Below are positions 53,190-64,000 of a stretch of 64,000 nucleotides of DNA, piece by piece; the stretch's first letter is position 1; each line of letters opens with the position of its first letter. Location: the NCBI RefSeq assembly GCF_020509005.1, contig NC_063014.1, forward strand, positions 2,666,001-2,730,000, in the 5' to 3' direction. Under the pieces are notes generated by a model. That model worked only from the letters and a program-made list of their open reading frames with translations, had not been told where the DNA came from and made no database searches. The DNA is from Fulvia fulva. Taxonomy: Eukaryota > Ascomycota > Dothideomycetes > Mycosphaerellales > Mycosphaerellaceae. Both the position numbers and the translations under genes were made by a program.

Positions 53190-56100
53190 GCGACGACGAC
53201 GGTAGTAGACGACCGAGAGCAAGGGGGAGACGAGTAGAGGACGCTCTATAAGAAGGCGGAAGAGATAGTAGCGGCAGAAGAAGGTAGATTTCCGGAGAGA
53301 GTATAAAAGGAGTAATAAGCGAACTACTCGGGGGACTAAAGGCGCTTAAACGACAAATAAGCACTACGATTAATATAGCAATCGAGGTAGTAACACGAAA
53401 CGTAAGAAATAACCCTTAAAGAGACCCGAGACAGACCTAGGGCCTAACGACCTAGGCAACAATCGCGAGCCAACCTACCCCCCCTTAGAGTATAGTACTA
53501 CGAGTCTATATTACGGACTAGAAAGAGAAGGAAGAGATAGGAAAGATGACCGGGAGGGAGATAGTCGAGAAGATCGGAGTAAAGGGAATAGTAGGGGTAA
53601 GGGTAGACAACAAAGGGGTCAAGCTGTTTATAGTATACGTATAGGATAAGAAGGCCCTCGAAATCAATAAGGAGTAGACACTAAAGATCGGGAGTATAGC
53701 GAAAGTCTCCTATTAATAGTATATAGTAATTGCGTATAGGGTCCTACGAACCTTTAACATATAAAGGGATATACTAAACCTCTAGAGGCAAAACTAGGTA
53801 ACGGCACTAGGACTATAGATTATAAAGACAGCGTAGGTTAAGAAGAAGATAGAGGAGGGCAAGAGGGCCTCCTCGCTAATCTTATAGGTTGTAATACTAG
53901 AGCAAGCGAATAAGGTCTTAGACTAAGGGTTGTACTAGGACTTTAAGAGGCTAGATATAGAAATCTATTAGAGTAACTATAGAATCCTTTAATGTTTCAA
54001 CTATTAACAGTACGGACATATTGCCCTAAAGTGTAGCAAAGCTATACTAGTCTGCTCCTACTATACTAGTGATCACGCGACCTAAGAGTACCAAAAACGG
54101 AAGGAGGACATAAGATGCGTAGTATATAGGAGAAAACACCCGGTATAGTTAAACCAATGCCTAGTTAGACTATCAGCCTAGTGGAGAGCGCGGGAAGCAA
54201 GGGTAATAACACTAACTAGGTTCCTAGTAGGTAAACAGAAACAACTAGAAAGAACTACCCACCCGAATAAAAGACCCCGGCTATAAGAGGAGCTATAAAT
54301 AGTGCTAGCAATAGGGAGACTAACGTTCTTATACAAGGTAGCGTAGAGCAATAGACAAATAAGAATCAACTAAATAATAGGGAGCTAACCCTAAAGGGAA
54401 GAACAGGAGGAGGGACGGGAAAACTAATAGTAAGACTAATAGTAAGACTAAACGGACCTAGACATAAATATGTCCTAATGCCTTATACTAGTAGACTATT
54501 AATCATTTAGTATAATGTGAACAGAAGCAAAGACAAAGTCTAAAGGAGCTTTCTAAAAGCCTTAGACCTAGAGGAACACTACATTATAGTAATATAGGAA
54601 CTGTAGATCAACCTATACTCTAGGATTCTATTAACTATACGAGACCCGAGATACTACGTAGTAATAAACAGAACCGAGGGAGTCCTACGAACATATATCT
54701 ATGTCAGTAAGAAGGTACTATTAGAGGACGAGTAGGCCTAGCCGAGAACCGATAGGGATATTACTATAGTACAGCTTAAAACAACTTAAGGCTAGGTCCT
54801 AATCTATAGTATATACAACCTATCTCTAGAGTCTAGAAGCAGCACATAACTATATACGCTAGGAAGGCTCCCGGAAGCAATAGACTAATAAAACTACAAT
54901 ATCGTAATAGGAGATTTCAACCTCTACTACCTAAAGTAGGGATTGGACTTTACCCTAGTACACTACTTCTTAGTAGGGAGGCTTATTAGTCAGATAGAAA
55001 CAGCCTAAATGGACTTGATCACGCTAAAGGGAACAGAAACTTGGGCTAGAAACAACAGTTCTAGTACGCTAGACCTATACTTTATGTCCTACGCCTTAAC
55101 ACGACCGGTAGAAAGCTATATAGTTAATGACTAACTAGAGTCCTTATTAGACTACTATCTAATCCAAATCGACATCCAACTTATAGTTAAGGAGGAGAGG
55201 GAACCTAAGAGGAAGCTCTACTAGAAGTAGGCCGAGTAGATACTAGTATAGTAGCGGCTAGAAGGCGAACTAGAATAGGTAAATATTAACGATATATATA
55301 TAACGGAGGGGATCGACCAAGTAGTAGAGTAGCTAATAGAAGCTATATAAAGCGCAGCCTAGGCCTATATACCTAAGAAGAGATAGTCGCTATACTAGAA
55401 GCTATACTAGACACTAGAGTATATAGCTAAAGTCAAGGAGGCAAGGAGAGTAAGAAGGAGATAGGAGCAACGACGCACCTAAGCAAACTAGGAAGCCTAT
55501 AACAACGCGTACAAAGCAAAGAAGGCGTAGATTAGAAGAGACAAGACGTAGGAGTAGAGGTCAACTATAGGGATAATTATAGAACACCCGGAACAAATCT
55601 AGAGACTAGTGAAATAGGCTAGGAAACTAGACGAGGAACAAAACTCCCCGCCCTAGTTTCCCTTAATATAGGACTAAGACGGGGAAACGTAAACTACTCT
55701 AATAGGGAAAGCGAAAGCATTCGTAGACCACTTCTTCGGGACTTAGGTAGAGGCAGACCTAAGTAACATCCTAGGAACACATATTCCTCCGCTAAGGGAG
55801 GCTAACTAGTAAGTATCTACTATAGAGATCGGAAACATTATTAAGAAACTAAAGGGTAACAAAGCCCTAGGCCTAGATAAGATCCCTAACTATTACCTAA
55901 AAGCTAGTAGTAGCCTTATTACTCTAGTACTTACGCTAATCTTTACCTAGTATATAAAGTAGGGGTATTACCTAAAGGCCTTTAGGCAATTACTAACTTA
56001 CGTCCTAAGGAAACCCTAAAAGGAAGACTATACTAAGTTGAAGTTATATAGACCAATTACGTTACTAAATATACTAGGGAAGCTCTAGAGAAGGTCGTAG

Positions 56101-56901
56101 CTATAAGGCTCACCGGAATAGTAGAAGAATATAACCTCCTCCCGGTAACGTAAATAGGGGGGAGACAAAAGAGATCTACCCTTATAGTAGTCGAACTGAT
56201 TATAGAGCAAATTAGACATATCTAGTACTATAGTAACAATAAGGTAGCCTTACTACTTTTACTAGACATATTAGGGGCTTTCGATAACGTGTCCTACGTA
56301 AGGCTCCTATATATCCTTAGAATAAAAAGCATCCTAGCCTAGATAGTATACTTTATATAGTTATTCCTTAAGGACAGAACAACCTAGATCCTCCTAGGGT
56401 CCTTTAAAGCCCCGTAGACCCTAATTACAAACACGGGCATCCTATAGGGCTCTACACTCTCCCCAATTCTGTTCCTCCTCTTTATAGCCGACCTGACCCT
56501 ACTCCTAGAAATAGTAAACACCTTAGTATCGGGGTTCGTAGATAACATAAATATCCTAGCGTAGTCGGGGTCTATAGAGGAAAACTACGCACTCCTAGAG
56601 GAGAGACATAGATAATACGAAAAGTAGGTAAGAGAGTATAGGGCAAAATTCGTACCGGATAAGTACTAACTTATCCATTTTAGTAAGGTAAAGACAAAAC
56701 ACAACTCAGTAGCACTAGTAAAAATCTAGGGGTTCGAGACCCATCCTATAAGGGAACTTAGAGTCCTTAGGATATAGCTAGACCCGAAACTTAGCTAGGG
56801 ACTATAAGTGAAGAAGGCGTAAGCGAGAGCGGACACTAATAGACAATTAATCGAGAGACTTACTACGTCAACCTAGGGGGCGACCTTTACAAAGGCCTAG
56901 A
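53190..56901 (+). pseudogene. LINE B2 ORF1 and 5' part of ORF2, broken
   Basis: Collinear with 33,189-36,905: CCHC knuckle near 53,990-54,030, endonuclease start near 54,490, reverse transcriptase with a mutated FVDN motif near 56,535. Stops are frequent and most shared with copy 1. Confidence 0.75.
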
Positions 56902-59218
56902 CTATATATAAGGCTAGGTCGACGACGAGAATCACCTGTACGTGGTGTCGGCTACGAACCTCTCGTCTAGCTACGAGAGAGCCAAGTATTCTCACGCTGG
57001 AGCGTCGTGGGCGCGACGGGCGCGCAACGTAGGCGAAGCCGCGGCGAACAGAGGACTACCAGCAAAACGGGTATGAAAACCATCCGACGAGCGTGTACTC
57101 GTGTCGGGAGCGAGTCCCTCTTCTTTCTACGTGTAAGAAGGGCGCGGAACCGTGGCCTATACGCTCGACAGGACACCTCTGGTATGAGTGCAGAATTTTC
57201 ACCTCCGGAGACCGCAAACCGAGCGGGCTGAGCGACGAACATTGGACGAGCGGACTACAGAACAACAACTGAGCGGACTATGCAACGGCGTCGAGCGGAC
57301 TACGAAACAATCTGGTGTTTGCCAGCGGGCAATGCGGTCGGTAGGTGGACACGCGACGAAGCCTGTAAGGGCCTGTTGAACACCCGGTATGGGAACGAGG
57401 GTTTTGCCTGAGGCACTGCCTGTCCCGCTACACAACGCACCTAGTCTGACATGGTAGATTGCGACGAGGAAAAGACGATAGCCTGAGCAAGGAAAAGACG
57501 GCTGTTAGGACGGGGAAAAGACGTACAATGCAAGTGGATTAGTTCTGTGATCGGGGAGGATCGAGGGCAGGGTGATAAGGAACTTCATATTGGTTAGTAG
57601 GTGGAAACGCAAGGAGTACGCTGCCCGGCGTGGTGTGTGCCCCGAGCAAACCTGCGAGGCATGGACGGCCGCTTTCTAGAGATAGGCTGCGGTAACGCGA
57701 AGGGCGTCAAAACCTGGGGCGTGGTGTACACTGGCAGCGACGGCTGACACTGTCTGTACAGCCCGAGAGGACGGATGCGCATGTCGGTCAATAGAGAGCA
57801 CTAAAGGGCTTAGGCCTATGGAGGTGGATATTGGCTTAAGGAGCAAACAGGGAGGGAGGGCGTAGAGGGAAGCTTTTGCTCCGGGCTAACCTCTCGAAAC
57901 GAGGCTACACGGTGGTGCTAGATGAGTGGGAAAGCGCGGTTAAGACTTGTCACCTTATCTCGTAGCTAGCTTGCTAAATACGATTCCTTCCTTGCCTCGG
58001 ACTATGGGTGGACCCGGCGCTACGGTGGAGGAAGCACGTACAGGCAATATTACGGAAAGCTGAACAGAATATAGCATCATGCCAGAGGCTCACTGCGTCC
58101 ACATGGGGGGCGGACTTCCGGCAGTCACGACTTCTATATACGGCTATTGTACGGCCAGTCCTTACCTATGGCAGCCAAGTGTGGTCCTTAGGCGAGAGGG
58201 CCTGCCCATCGAAGGGACTCGTCGCGCCGCTAGCGAAGATCCAAAACCAATGCCTAAGGAAGGTCACCGGGGCATATAAGTCGACACCAACGAGGATGCT
58301 TGAGCACGAGACCGCTATACCGCCGATCGACCTATACATCCAGGGACTACGGACCTCCTACTTAGGCAAGTCGGCACAGTACCCAGTACAGAAGGTCATC
58401 GCCAGTGCAGTCGCAAGGGCCCGCGAATCAGTACCAGCGCATAAGGGCATTCGACCCGGAAACGAGCCGAACTACCGGGCAAGGGACGAACAGCTAGCAA
58501 CACAATGGGAAGGTGAGAAATCGTTTGTAGAGCAACTATGGAAAGAGAGGTGGAACAACCAGGTTGTAGGGCATAGTGGACGCCCTCAGCCAGCGGGACA
58601 ACCTAAGGAATGGTCAGCTACAAAATCCGCGGTCAAGCACCCCCCGAAGCTCATCCACTACCGCCTTACGAGGGCACAGAGTAGCATAGCAACCCAACTG
58701 CGAAGCGAACACATCGGCCTCCAGGGGTACCTATCATGGAGGAAGGTCCCAGGATACACGAATACTAGCTGCCCCTGCGGCTATCGCTCCCAGAACGTAC
58801 GGCACGCACTCCTCGTCTGTCCGAGGTGGTCGCTAGGAAGGGGGGAGTGGATGGTAAAGGCGAGGAACCGGACGATTGGGGCACTTCTTAACAACGCTGA
58901 AGACCTACGGCGCATTACGAACTGGATACTAGAGAAGGGCTGGCTAGAACAGTACCGCCTAGTAGGAGCAGTGCAGGAAGAGAGGACACGACGCAGCGCG
59001 ACGAGACCGGCTAGGAGCGGGGGCTAACGGGGTAGTGACATGGACTACGTACGTTCAGAGGGAAAGCTAATCTAGACAAGGAGTAGTCGGGGGCGGGAAG
59101 GGTTTTCACCTATTCGGGTTTCCCTTTGTACATAACAATAGATATATACCTGCATAGGCCGGATAGGGTCCTAGAACAGGGGAATGACAAATCTATCTAT
59201 CTATCTATATATAAGGCT
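56902..59218 (+). mobile_element. Family C LINE-related element inserted in LINE B2
   Basis: Body 56,916-59,204, flanked by CTATATATAAGGCT at 56,902-56,915 and 59,205-59,218. Not RIP-mutated, although its host LINE is. The first 670 bp are GC-rich with short direct repeats (GAGCGGACTAC three times near 57,250-57,305; AAAAGACG three times near 57,470-57,520). The next 420 bp have no long frame. The RT C-terminal frame follows, then a 3' UTR and (ATCT)n tail. Confidence 0.85.
57999..59027 (+). CDS. Family C LINE partial ORF2: RT thumb and C-terminal Cys motif only
   Basis: Open frame of about 340 codons covering GLWVDPALRWRKHV onward (339 codons from the GTG at 58,008); no ATG at its head. It corresponds to the part of family A ORF2 after the catalytic FVDD: thumb region (LTASTWGADF, YTAIVRPVLTYGSQVW) and the C-terminal motif CPCGYRSQNVRHALLVC. 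The polymerase palm, endonuclease and ORF1 are absent. Compared with the 20.3-kb copy it lacks 45 bp (in frame) just upstream. A product could bind RNA or DNA but could not polymerise. It is probably not a functional gene by itself. Confidence 0.7.
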   Translation, partial: GLWVDPALRWRKHVQAILRKAEQNIASCQRLTASTWGADFRQSRLLYTAIVRPVLTYGSQVWSLGERACPSKGLVAPLAKIQNQCLRKVTGAYKSTPTRMLEHETAIPPIDLYIQGLRTSYLGKSAQYPVQKVIASAVARARESVPAHKGIRPGNEPNYRARDEQLATQWEGEKSFVEQLWKERWNNQVVGHSGRPQPAGQPKEWSATKSAVKHPPKLIHYRLTRAQSSIATQLRSEHIGLQGYLSWRKVPGYTNTSCPCGYRSQNVRHALLVCPRWSLGRGEWMVKARNRTIGALLNNAEDLRRITNWILEKGWLEQYRLVGAVQEERTRRSATRPARSGG

Positions 59219-60181
59219 ATTATCAAGCCCGTAATGCTATATAGAGTAGCAATTTAGGCAGCGGAAAAACATATCCCGAAGAGAATTGAGGACCCCCTTA
59301 ATAGAGCGTAGGTAGCTTGCCTAAAGAGAGTACTAGGGGTATATAAGTCAACCCCTTAGAGGACGATAGAAATGGAATTAGGTATAGCCCCTATTAGGGA
59401 GTACCTCTAGGGCATAGGGTGTTAATACGTAGAGAAGACAATAGTATACCTAGCCTAGGGAACTATCTAAGCAACTACTTAAAGGATAAGAACCTAGTAG
59501 GAGAGGAGGAGAAGGCCTAACCGGCTATATATAATCCTATAGAAGGAAGTAGACCTAAAAACATCATAGGAAATCCTAGTAGCCCTTGAACAGAGAGAAG
59601 CTCTAAGGGAGCAAGCTAACATAGGGGACAAAGGGAAAAAGAAGCAAAGCCAAGCAGAAAGGATCGTAGGTCACCTATAGGAAACGCGTTGGAACCAAAA
59701 ACCGGTGAGGCCAGGAGCCCTACTAGCGGCCAGGACCTTCGGGAGGTATAACTACCTTATCTATAAAGACCTGAAGAGGGCGGAAGCAAGCATAGCTATC
59801 CAGATTCGCTCTGAGCACATTGGGCTGAGAGCATACTTGCACTAAAGAAGAGTCCTAGGATACGATTCCAAACGTTGCCCCTGTGGCTACCTATCCCAAA
59901 ACCCGGAGCATATGGTGCTGAACTGTACTAAGTGGGTAAAAGGGAGAAGCCAGTGGAGGGCGAAGGCAAGAGACAGGCAATACCAGGCCATCATCCAGGA
60001 CAGACAAGATATAAGGAGAGTAATAAGATGGATCCTTAACGAGGACTACCTAGAGCAATTCTCCCTAGCAGTAGAAACGGAAAGGTGGATAGAGAGGAGG
60101 GAGAGAGAGAGAAGAGCCGGGGAAACAGAAGGGAGAAAGGGAATCGAGAGGAGGACATTATTAGGGTTACGGGCAAGGTAG
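59219..60181 (+). pseudogene. LINE B2 ORF2, C-terminal part, broken
   Basis: Resumes the frame after the family C insertion (IKPVMLYR-like region) and ends at the TAG finishing 60,181. It has RIP-type stops, including a TAG in CACCTATAG and a TAA in CACTAAAG that are both also present in copy 1. The Cys motif CPCGYLSQNPEHMVLNC is intact. Confidence 0.78.
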
Positions 60182-60388
60182 TTATAGGGTAACAACTATA
60201 ACACTAGCGTACCCTAAAGGAAGGAGAACGAAAGGATAAGATAGGAAAGAACGAGGAGGGTAAAGACGAGGAGGTTTTCACCCGTTAATCGGGTTTGCTA
60301 CCTATACAAATAGACCTAAATAGCGAGAGACCTATATAGGCTATAGGGCACTGAAATAGGCGAATGAATAATCTATCTATCTATCTAT

Positions 60389-61730
60389 CTATATAGTTAT
60401 AGAGAATAGAAAGCGCCTACGAACGGCCTACTTCTACTATATACTATACTAGATTATAGTTACTAACGTCCTTATTAGCTAGATATCCGGTATACGCCTA
60501 CGCCCTAGAATACGCGTCTATTGTAATAAGAGCGATCGAAGCCCTATACGAAGAGGTAATAGCCCTCCGCGACGCGTTAATACCTCTATAATTACCTCTA
60601 TATACCGCAATAACCTTCCGCCCGAACCTTCTAACTACTAAGCCGCTATAAAATACCGCTTCTCCTAATAGTAGATCAAAGCTATAGCTAAGAAGTTTAC
60701 TAAAGCCCTAGTAATAGGTATATTTAGATAGGTAATAAAGGAAGAGAAGGATTATAATACTATATAATAAGAGGAGGAACTTTAGCTACTACTACCGCTA
60801 AAGTAGGTATATAAGTATAAACTAGACGAGTACGGTATACTAAAGAGCTTTAAGGTAAGGCTATACGTAAGAGGCGATTTATAAGGAATATACTTAGATA
60901 TATACGCCGCTATAGTACTAGTAAGTATATTCCGCCTCTATAATACTATAGCCGCGAGCTTCGACCTAGAAGCTAAACAATTCGATATTATTAACGCCTT
61001 CCTAAACTCGGACTTACTATATACTATATATCTATAGCTACCTCCTAGAATCGATAGGCTACCCTATAGATACGCCCTTAAGCTAGTTAAGGTGCTCTAT
61101 AGACTAAAGAAGTCCCCTTTATTATAGTATAACTCCCTTACCGAGACGCTTAGCTCTCTTAGATTAGAACCCCTATTAAACTTCGAGTATGTTTATTATA
61201 ATAATAGGGTTATATTCTTCTTCTACGTAGACGATCTAGTTATACTATACTATCGTAAGTATAAGGCCTGTACTACTAATGTTAAGTAGCGGCTACTTAC
61301 TAAGTACTAGATATATAAGCTCGGTAATCTCTCCTAGTTCCTAGGTATTAAGGTAACGCGCGATAGAAACAAGCGCTTACTATAGCTCTCTTAAGAAGAC
61401 TATATTAAGAAGCTAGCCGCTAAGTTTAGTATATCTATAAATTTACGTAAAACGATAGTACTAGTAGAACAGTACCTTTATTATACTATTCTAGAGGGTT
61501 ATAAACCTACCTCTATCGCTATCCTTACGTACTAATAACGTATAGGATTCCTTAACTTCGCCGCTATATATACGCGGCCTAATATCGCCTTTTCCCTATC
61601 TATACTCTTGTAGTATCTAACTAAGCTAACTAAGATATATCTTAAGCTTACGGATTAGTACTTACGATATCTCCTCGAGATAAAGAACCTCTACCTTATA
61701 TACGGCGCTAGTAAGTATATTACTAGCCTA
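60389..61730 (+). mobile_element. Dead Copia element (RT and RNase H region), RIP-mutated
   Basis: Starts with the right copy of the LINE B2 target duplication (60,389-60,403). The plus strand reads a Ty1/Copia reverse transcriptase: DLEAKQFDIINAFLNSDL (about 60,965), ALKLVKVLYRLKKSP (about 61,075) and FFYVDDLVILYY (about 61,215-61,255). Later blocks lead toward RNase H (YLRYLLEIKNLYLIYGASK). Stops are of the CAG-to-TAG type. It is cut at 61,730 by the next Copia's LTR. It is a different family from the intact Copia. Confidence 0.75.
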
Positions 61731-61952
61731 TGTTAAGAATATATAGGTCATAGGGTTAACATTAGATGCTTAGGGGGATAAGTAATTAGGGCTTACTAGT
61801 TAAGTCCTAAGTATAGCTGTTCCTCCTAAACCACCTATACTATTAACTAGCGATACTATATATAGATATACGCTATCCTAATAGGTCCTTCTTCATTTAT
61901 ATAATCTGTAATTCCTATCTTCTACGGCTGCGCAATCCGTACCTATTTAATA
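61731..61952 (+). repeat. LTR of the damaged Copia (222 bp)
   Basis: Starts TGTTAAGAATATATAGG; its second half follows the intact LTR (GATACTATATATAGATATACGCTATCC...). The terminal AACA has become AATA. The middle is diverged. Confidence 0.8.
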
Positions 61953-62469
61953 GGTTATGAGCCCGGGTTAGCCTTTAGGTCTTATAGATTGAAGTCGTAG
62001 TAGTTATTCCTCTATAATACCAAAAGGAAGGGCAGACTAGAGGCCGCCTCCGCATTATATAGGAAGCTACAGCTCGCTATAGGTGTATGTTAGTCGTGAA
62101 AGAGCCTAGTGAGGCACTGTCAGACTTTGACTAACTTAGAGGGTTGGAAGAGAAGCCTATGCCAATACCTTAGAAAGGTAGGCGAGCCTACTAGGAAGAG
62201 TTGCTCTCAGGACATCGCGTTGTCCTCACTAACTGTTCCGTCTGAGAGAGCCGTAGTGTCTCAGAACACCCTCCCCTAAGAGAGCTACAGACAGTGTCTC
62301 AGAAACACGATCCTTACGACCGACTTTCCTCGCTTTCTAGTGGACAGCCATTCTCTCTACCATCAACCTCGCGTTCGATTCACCTCCTATCGATCCGATC
62401 GCGTACGAATGAATACATATCTTCTATAGGTAGCCATCCTGTCCTATATATAAAAGCATAGAGGAAACT

Positions 62470-63850
62470 AGACACAGCACCCTTAGTAGGAGGAGAGCAG
62501 CACCTATCCTAACCAAGGATAATTAGAGGACATAGTTCTTATTGATACAAGACTATCTTGAAGCTCAAGATGTGCTTTGGGTTGTAGATAGAAGCCATCT
62601 ATTATCAAGCACACCCAGCTTCTCAACACTATCTGAGTCATCAGATCCCTTACCTGGACTTGAAGAGTCAAGATACAGTCCAGTTGGGAGGAAAGCAAAT
62701 GTAAAGGCAAGATATAAGATCTTCATCTGCCTTTCACAAGATGACTTAGACGAGGTGTTAGAGATGAGACAAGCTGGAGAGATCTGGCTTAAGATGAGGG
62801 CAAAGTACAGCAAGGTTCATGCTGCATATGTAATGACAGTTGTTCAAGAATTGATCAACTTCAGAATGATAGATGGCATAACCATCAGACAGGCCTAGGT
62901 CTACCTTGGCAATCTTGTAAGAAGGATTGCTGAAGTTGACCCAGCAGAGGCTCACTACAGAGAGCCTACAAGGAAGCTGAAGCATCTGCTTCAAGCCCTG
63001 CCTGAGGTGTATCTTGAGACCAAGAACACTATCCTGGCCTAGCTAGGACTGTCATATGAAGATTGTCTACAACTGCTTGAGTCACATAAATCTAGGCTAG
63101 AAGTTGCATCTAAGGAAACAGCAATGTTTGTAGGAAGAGGTTTCCAGGGCAAGATCACCTGCCATCTCTGTGATGGTGATCATGTGATCAAGGATTGCCC
63201 ACACCTCTCTAGAGCCAAGCATGCTGTCAGGAAGGACAAGCTCAACAGAGGAAACACCTCTGTTGCAAAGAGACAATCATCACCACCAAGAAGGAGGTCC
63301 CTATCCCCAAGCCTGAGGGACATCCTAGTGGTGATGAAGGACCTTACAAGGAAGAGCCTATGCAACCCAGGAAGACTCATCAGACCCTGAGACACCATCA
63401 GAGGATGATGAAGTTGATGAGGTTGCCCATTCAACTGTGGAAGCCAAAAGCAAGTACCCCTCCTTAGAGTGGTTGCTTGACTCTTGTGCTTCATCCCATA
63501 TGACTGACCAGGATTCACTTTTCAGGACCCTGAAACCTCTTCAGAAGAGGAAGTGGATCAAGGTTGGGGGTGGCTACCTACATGCCACACATGAGGGGAG
63601 TGCAGTGATGGGTGGTCCTTCTAGGAAGCAGATTGTCTTGAAGAATGTTTTGTTTGTTCCTGGCCTTGGAGTTAGCCTTGTTTCTTGGAATCAGTTCAGC
63701 CAACAGTTTGCTGTCCAACCACCCAGTTTCCCCCTCAAATCCCTTTCTGGAAAACCTGTTGTCCAGACAAAGCTAAGAGGGGGTGTTCCATTCATTCAAA
63801 GTGTTTTAGAGCAGCTTGAAGCTATGCCTCAAGCATATGCCTCTCTATAG
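62470..63850 (+). pseudogene. Broken gag and protease of the damaged Copia
   Basis: Pieces in order: Gag (62,542-62,898) ending at a TAG where the intact relative has Trp in DAWQEL; zinc knuckle CHLCDGDHVIKDC (about 63,160-63,200); a deletion or frame change near 63,380; then the protease frame with LLDSCASSHMTDQDS (about 63,470) and the VPGLGVSLVSWNQFSQQF block, nearly identical to the intact copy. The protease piece ends at a TAG at 63,848-63,850. Confidence 0.8.
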
Positions 63851-64000
63851 GAGCATGACTTGGATCTGTCCAAGTTAGGTACACATTTTGAGTGTGAATT
63901 AGAACAGGCTATGACTGCCACTGAGTCCTAGGACCAGTGGGAGCTATAGCATAGAAGATGTGCACACCTTAGCAAGGGACTGCTAAGAAACCTGCATAGA
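63851..64000 (+). pseudogene. Pre-integrase region of the damaged Copia, cut by the window edge
   Basis: Reads QWEL then a stop (TAG for TGG), then HRRCAHLSKGLLRNLHR, parallel to QWELWHRRCAHLGKGLLRNLHR of the intact Copia. Confidence 0.75.

Larger units (their letters stand above)
53138..60388 (+). mobile_element. LINE family B, copy 2, interrupted by a family C element
   Basis: The same element as 33,152-38,081, collinear through ORF1 and ORF2, with a 2.3-kb insertion at 56,916-59,204. It is more heavily RIP-mutated than copy 1 (for example the ATG of ORF1 has become ATA near 53,189), except for a stretch at about 59,590-60,145 that matches copy 1 without any difference I could find. It ends in (ATCT)n. 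Confidence 0.88.
61731..64000 (+). mobile_element. Damaged relative of the intact Copia, truncated by the window end
   Basis: LTR at 61,731-61,952, the same primer-binding site at 61,953, leader with the first CTGAGA/TCTCAG hairpin, then broken gag-pol up to the pre-integrase region. RIP is strong in the LTR, moderate in the leader and light in the coding part. Confidence 0.88.

Noticed and set aside
57007..57231. 74-codon frame in the 5' part of the family C element
   Set aside because: Arg-rich, no similarity I recognise, and overlapped by equally long frames on the other strand; probably untranslated leader.
1..64000. tRNA, rRNA or other structural RNA genes
   Set aside because: I scanned by eye for tRNA boxes and rRNA-like tracts and found no convincing case; a covariance-model search would be decisive.

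Overview
The window looks like part of a filamentous ascomycete chromosome, probably a dothideomycete-type mould; this is inferred, not proven. It has short GT-AG introns, a fungal AAT-family amino-acid permease, F-box/2EXR-like proteins, and about 57 kb of nested retrotransposons. Much of the DNA carries the mark of repeat-induced point mutation (RIP): CpA/TpG is almost absent and TpA is in excess, while CpG remains. Coding frames in those parts are broken mostly by CAG, CAA or TGG becoming stops.

Layout. 1-5.9 kb is normal gene space: an amino-acid permease (one intron), two F-box/2EXR-like genes (the second with one intron), a triosephosphate-isomerase-family gene and a 122-bp MITE-like fold-back. 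5.9-13.4 kb is RIP-mutated and holds two dead F-box-like paralogues, a sugar-transporter remnant and a fairly fresh 5'-truncated LINE (family A, 8.3-10.1 kb). 13.4-20.3 kb is a dead Ty3/Gypsy chromovirus (G3, minus strand) with 519-bp LTRs and a small LINE insert. 20.3-22.0 kb is a dead family C LINE-related copy. 22.1-52.7 kb is a head-to-head inverted pair of one dead chromovirus family: G1 (plus) and G2 (minus), fused at about 39,823. G1 was later hit by an intact Ty1/Copia element (24,576-30,114) and by a 4.9-kb LINE (family B). G2 was hit by an intact Ty3/Gypsy chromovirus (43,115-50,087). 52.7-61.7 kb is a dead Copia split by a second family B LINE, which itself carries a family C element. 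61.7 kb to the end is a damaged relative of the intact Copia, cut by the window edge.

The most interesting object is the intact Ty3/Gypsy element. Its gag and pol are joined by a textbook -1 slippery heptamer. It has no ordinary tRNA primer site but a possible self-priming site. On the opposite strand, between pol and the 3' LTR, it carries a gene for a protein with exact Zn(II)2Cys6 (GAL4-type) cysteine spacing followed by a coiled coil. Each LTR carries two CGG-N6-CCG palindromes, the kind of site such proteins bind, between the predicted sense start and the antisense gene. This suggests, without proving, a retrotransposon that encodes its own antisense transcription factor acting on its LTR.

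The LINEs of all three families end in an (ATCT)n tail and share a 3' hairpin and 14-18 bp target duplications. Family C lacks most of the reverse transcriptase and may be mobilised in trans.
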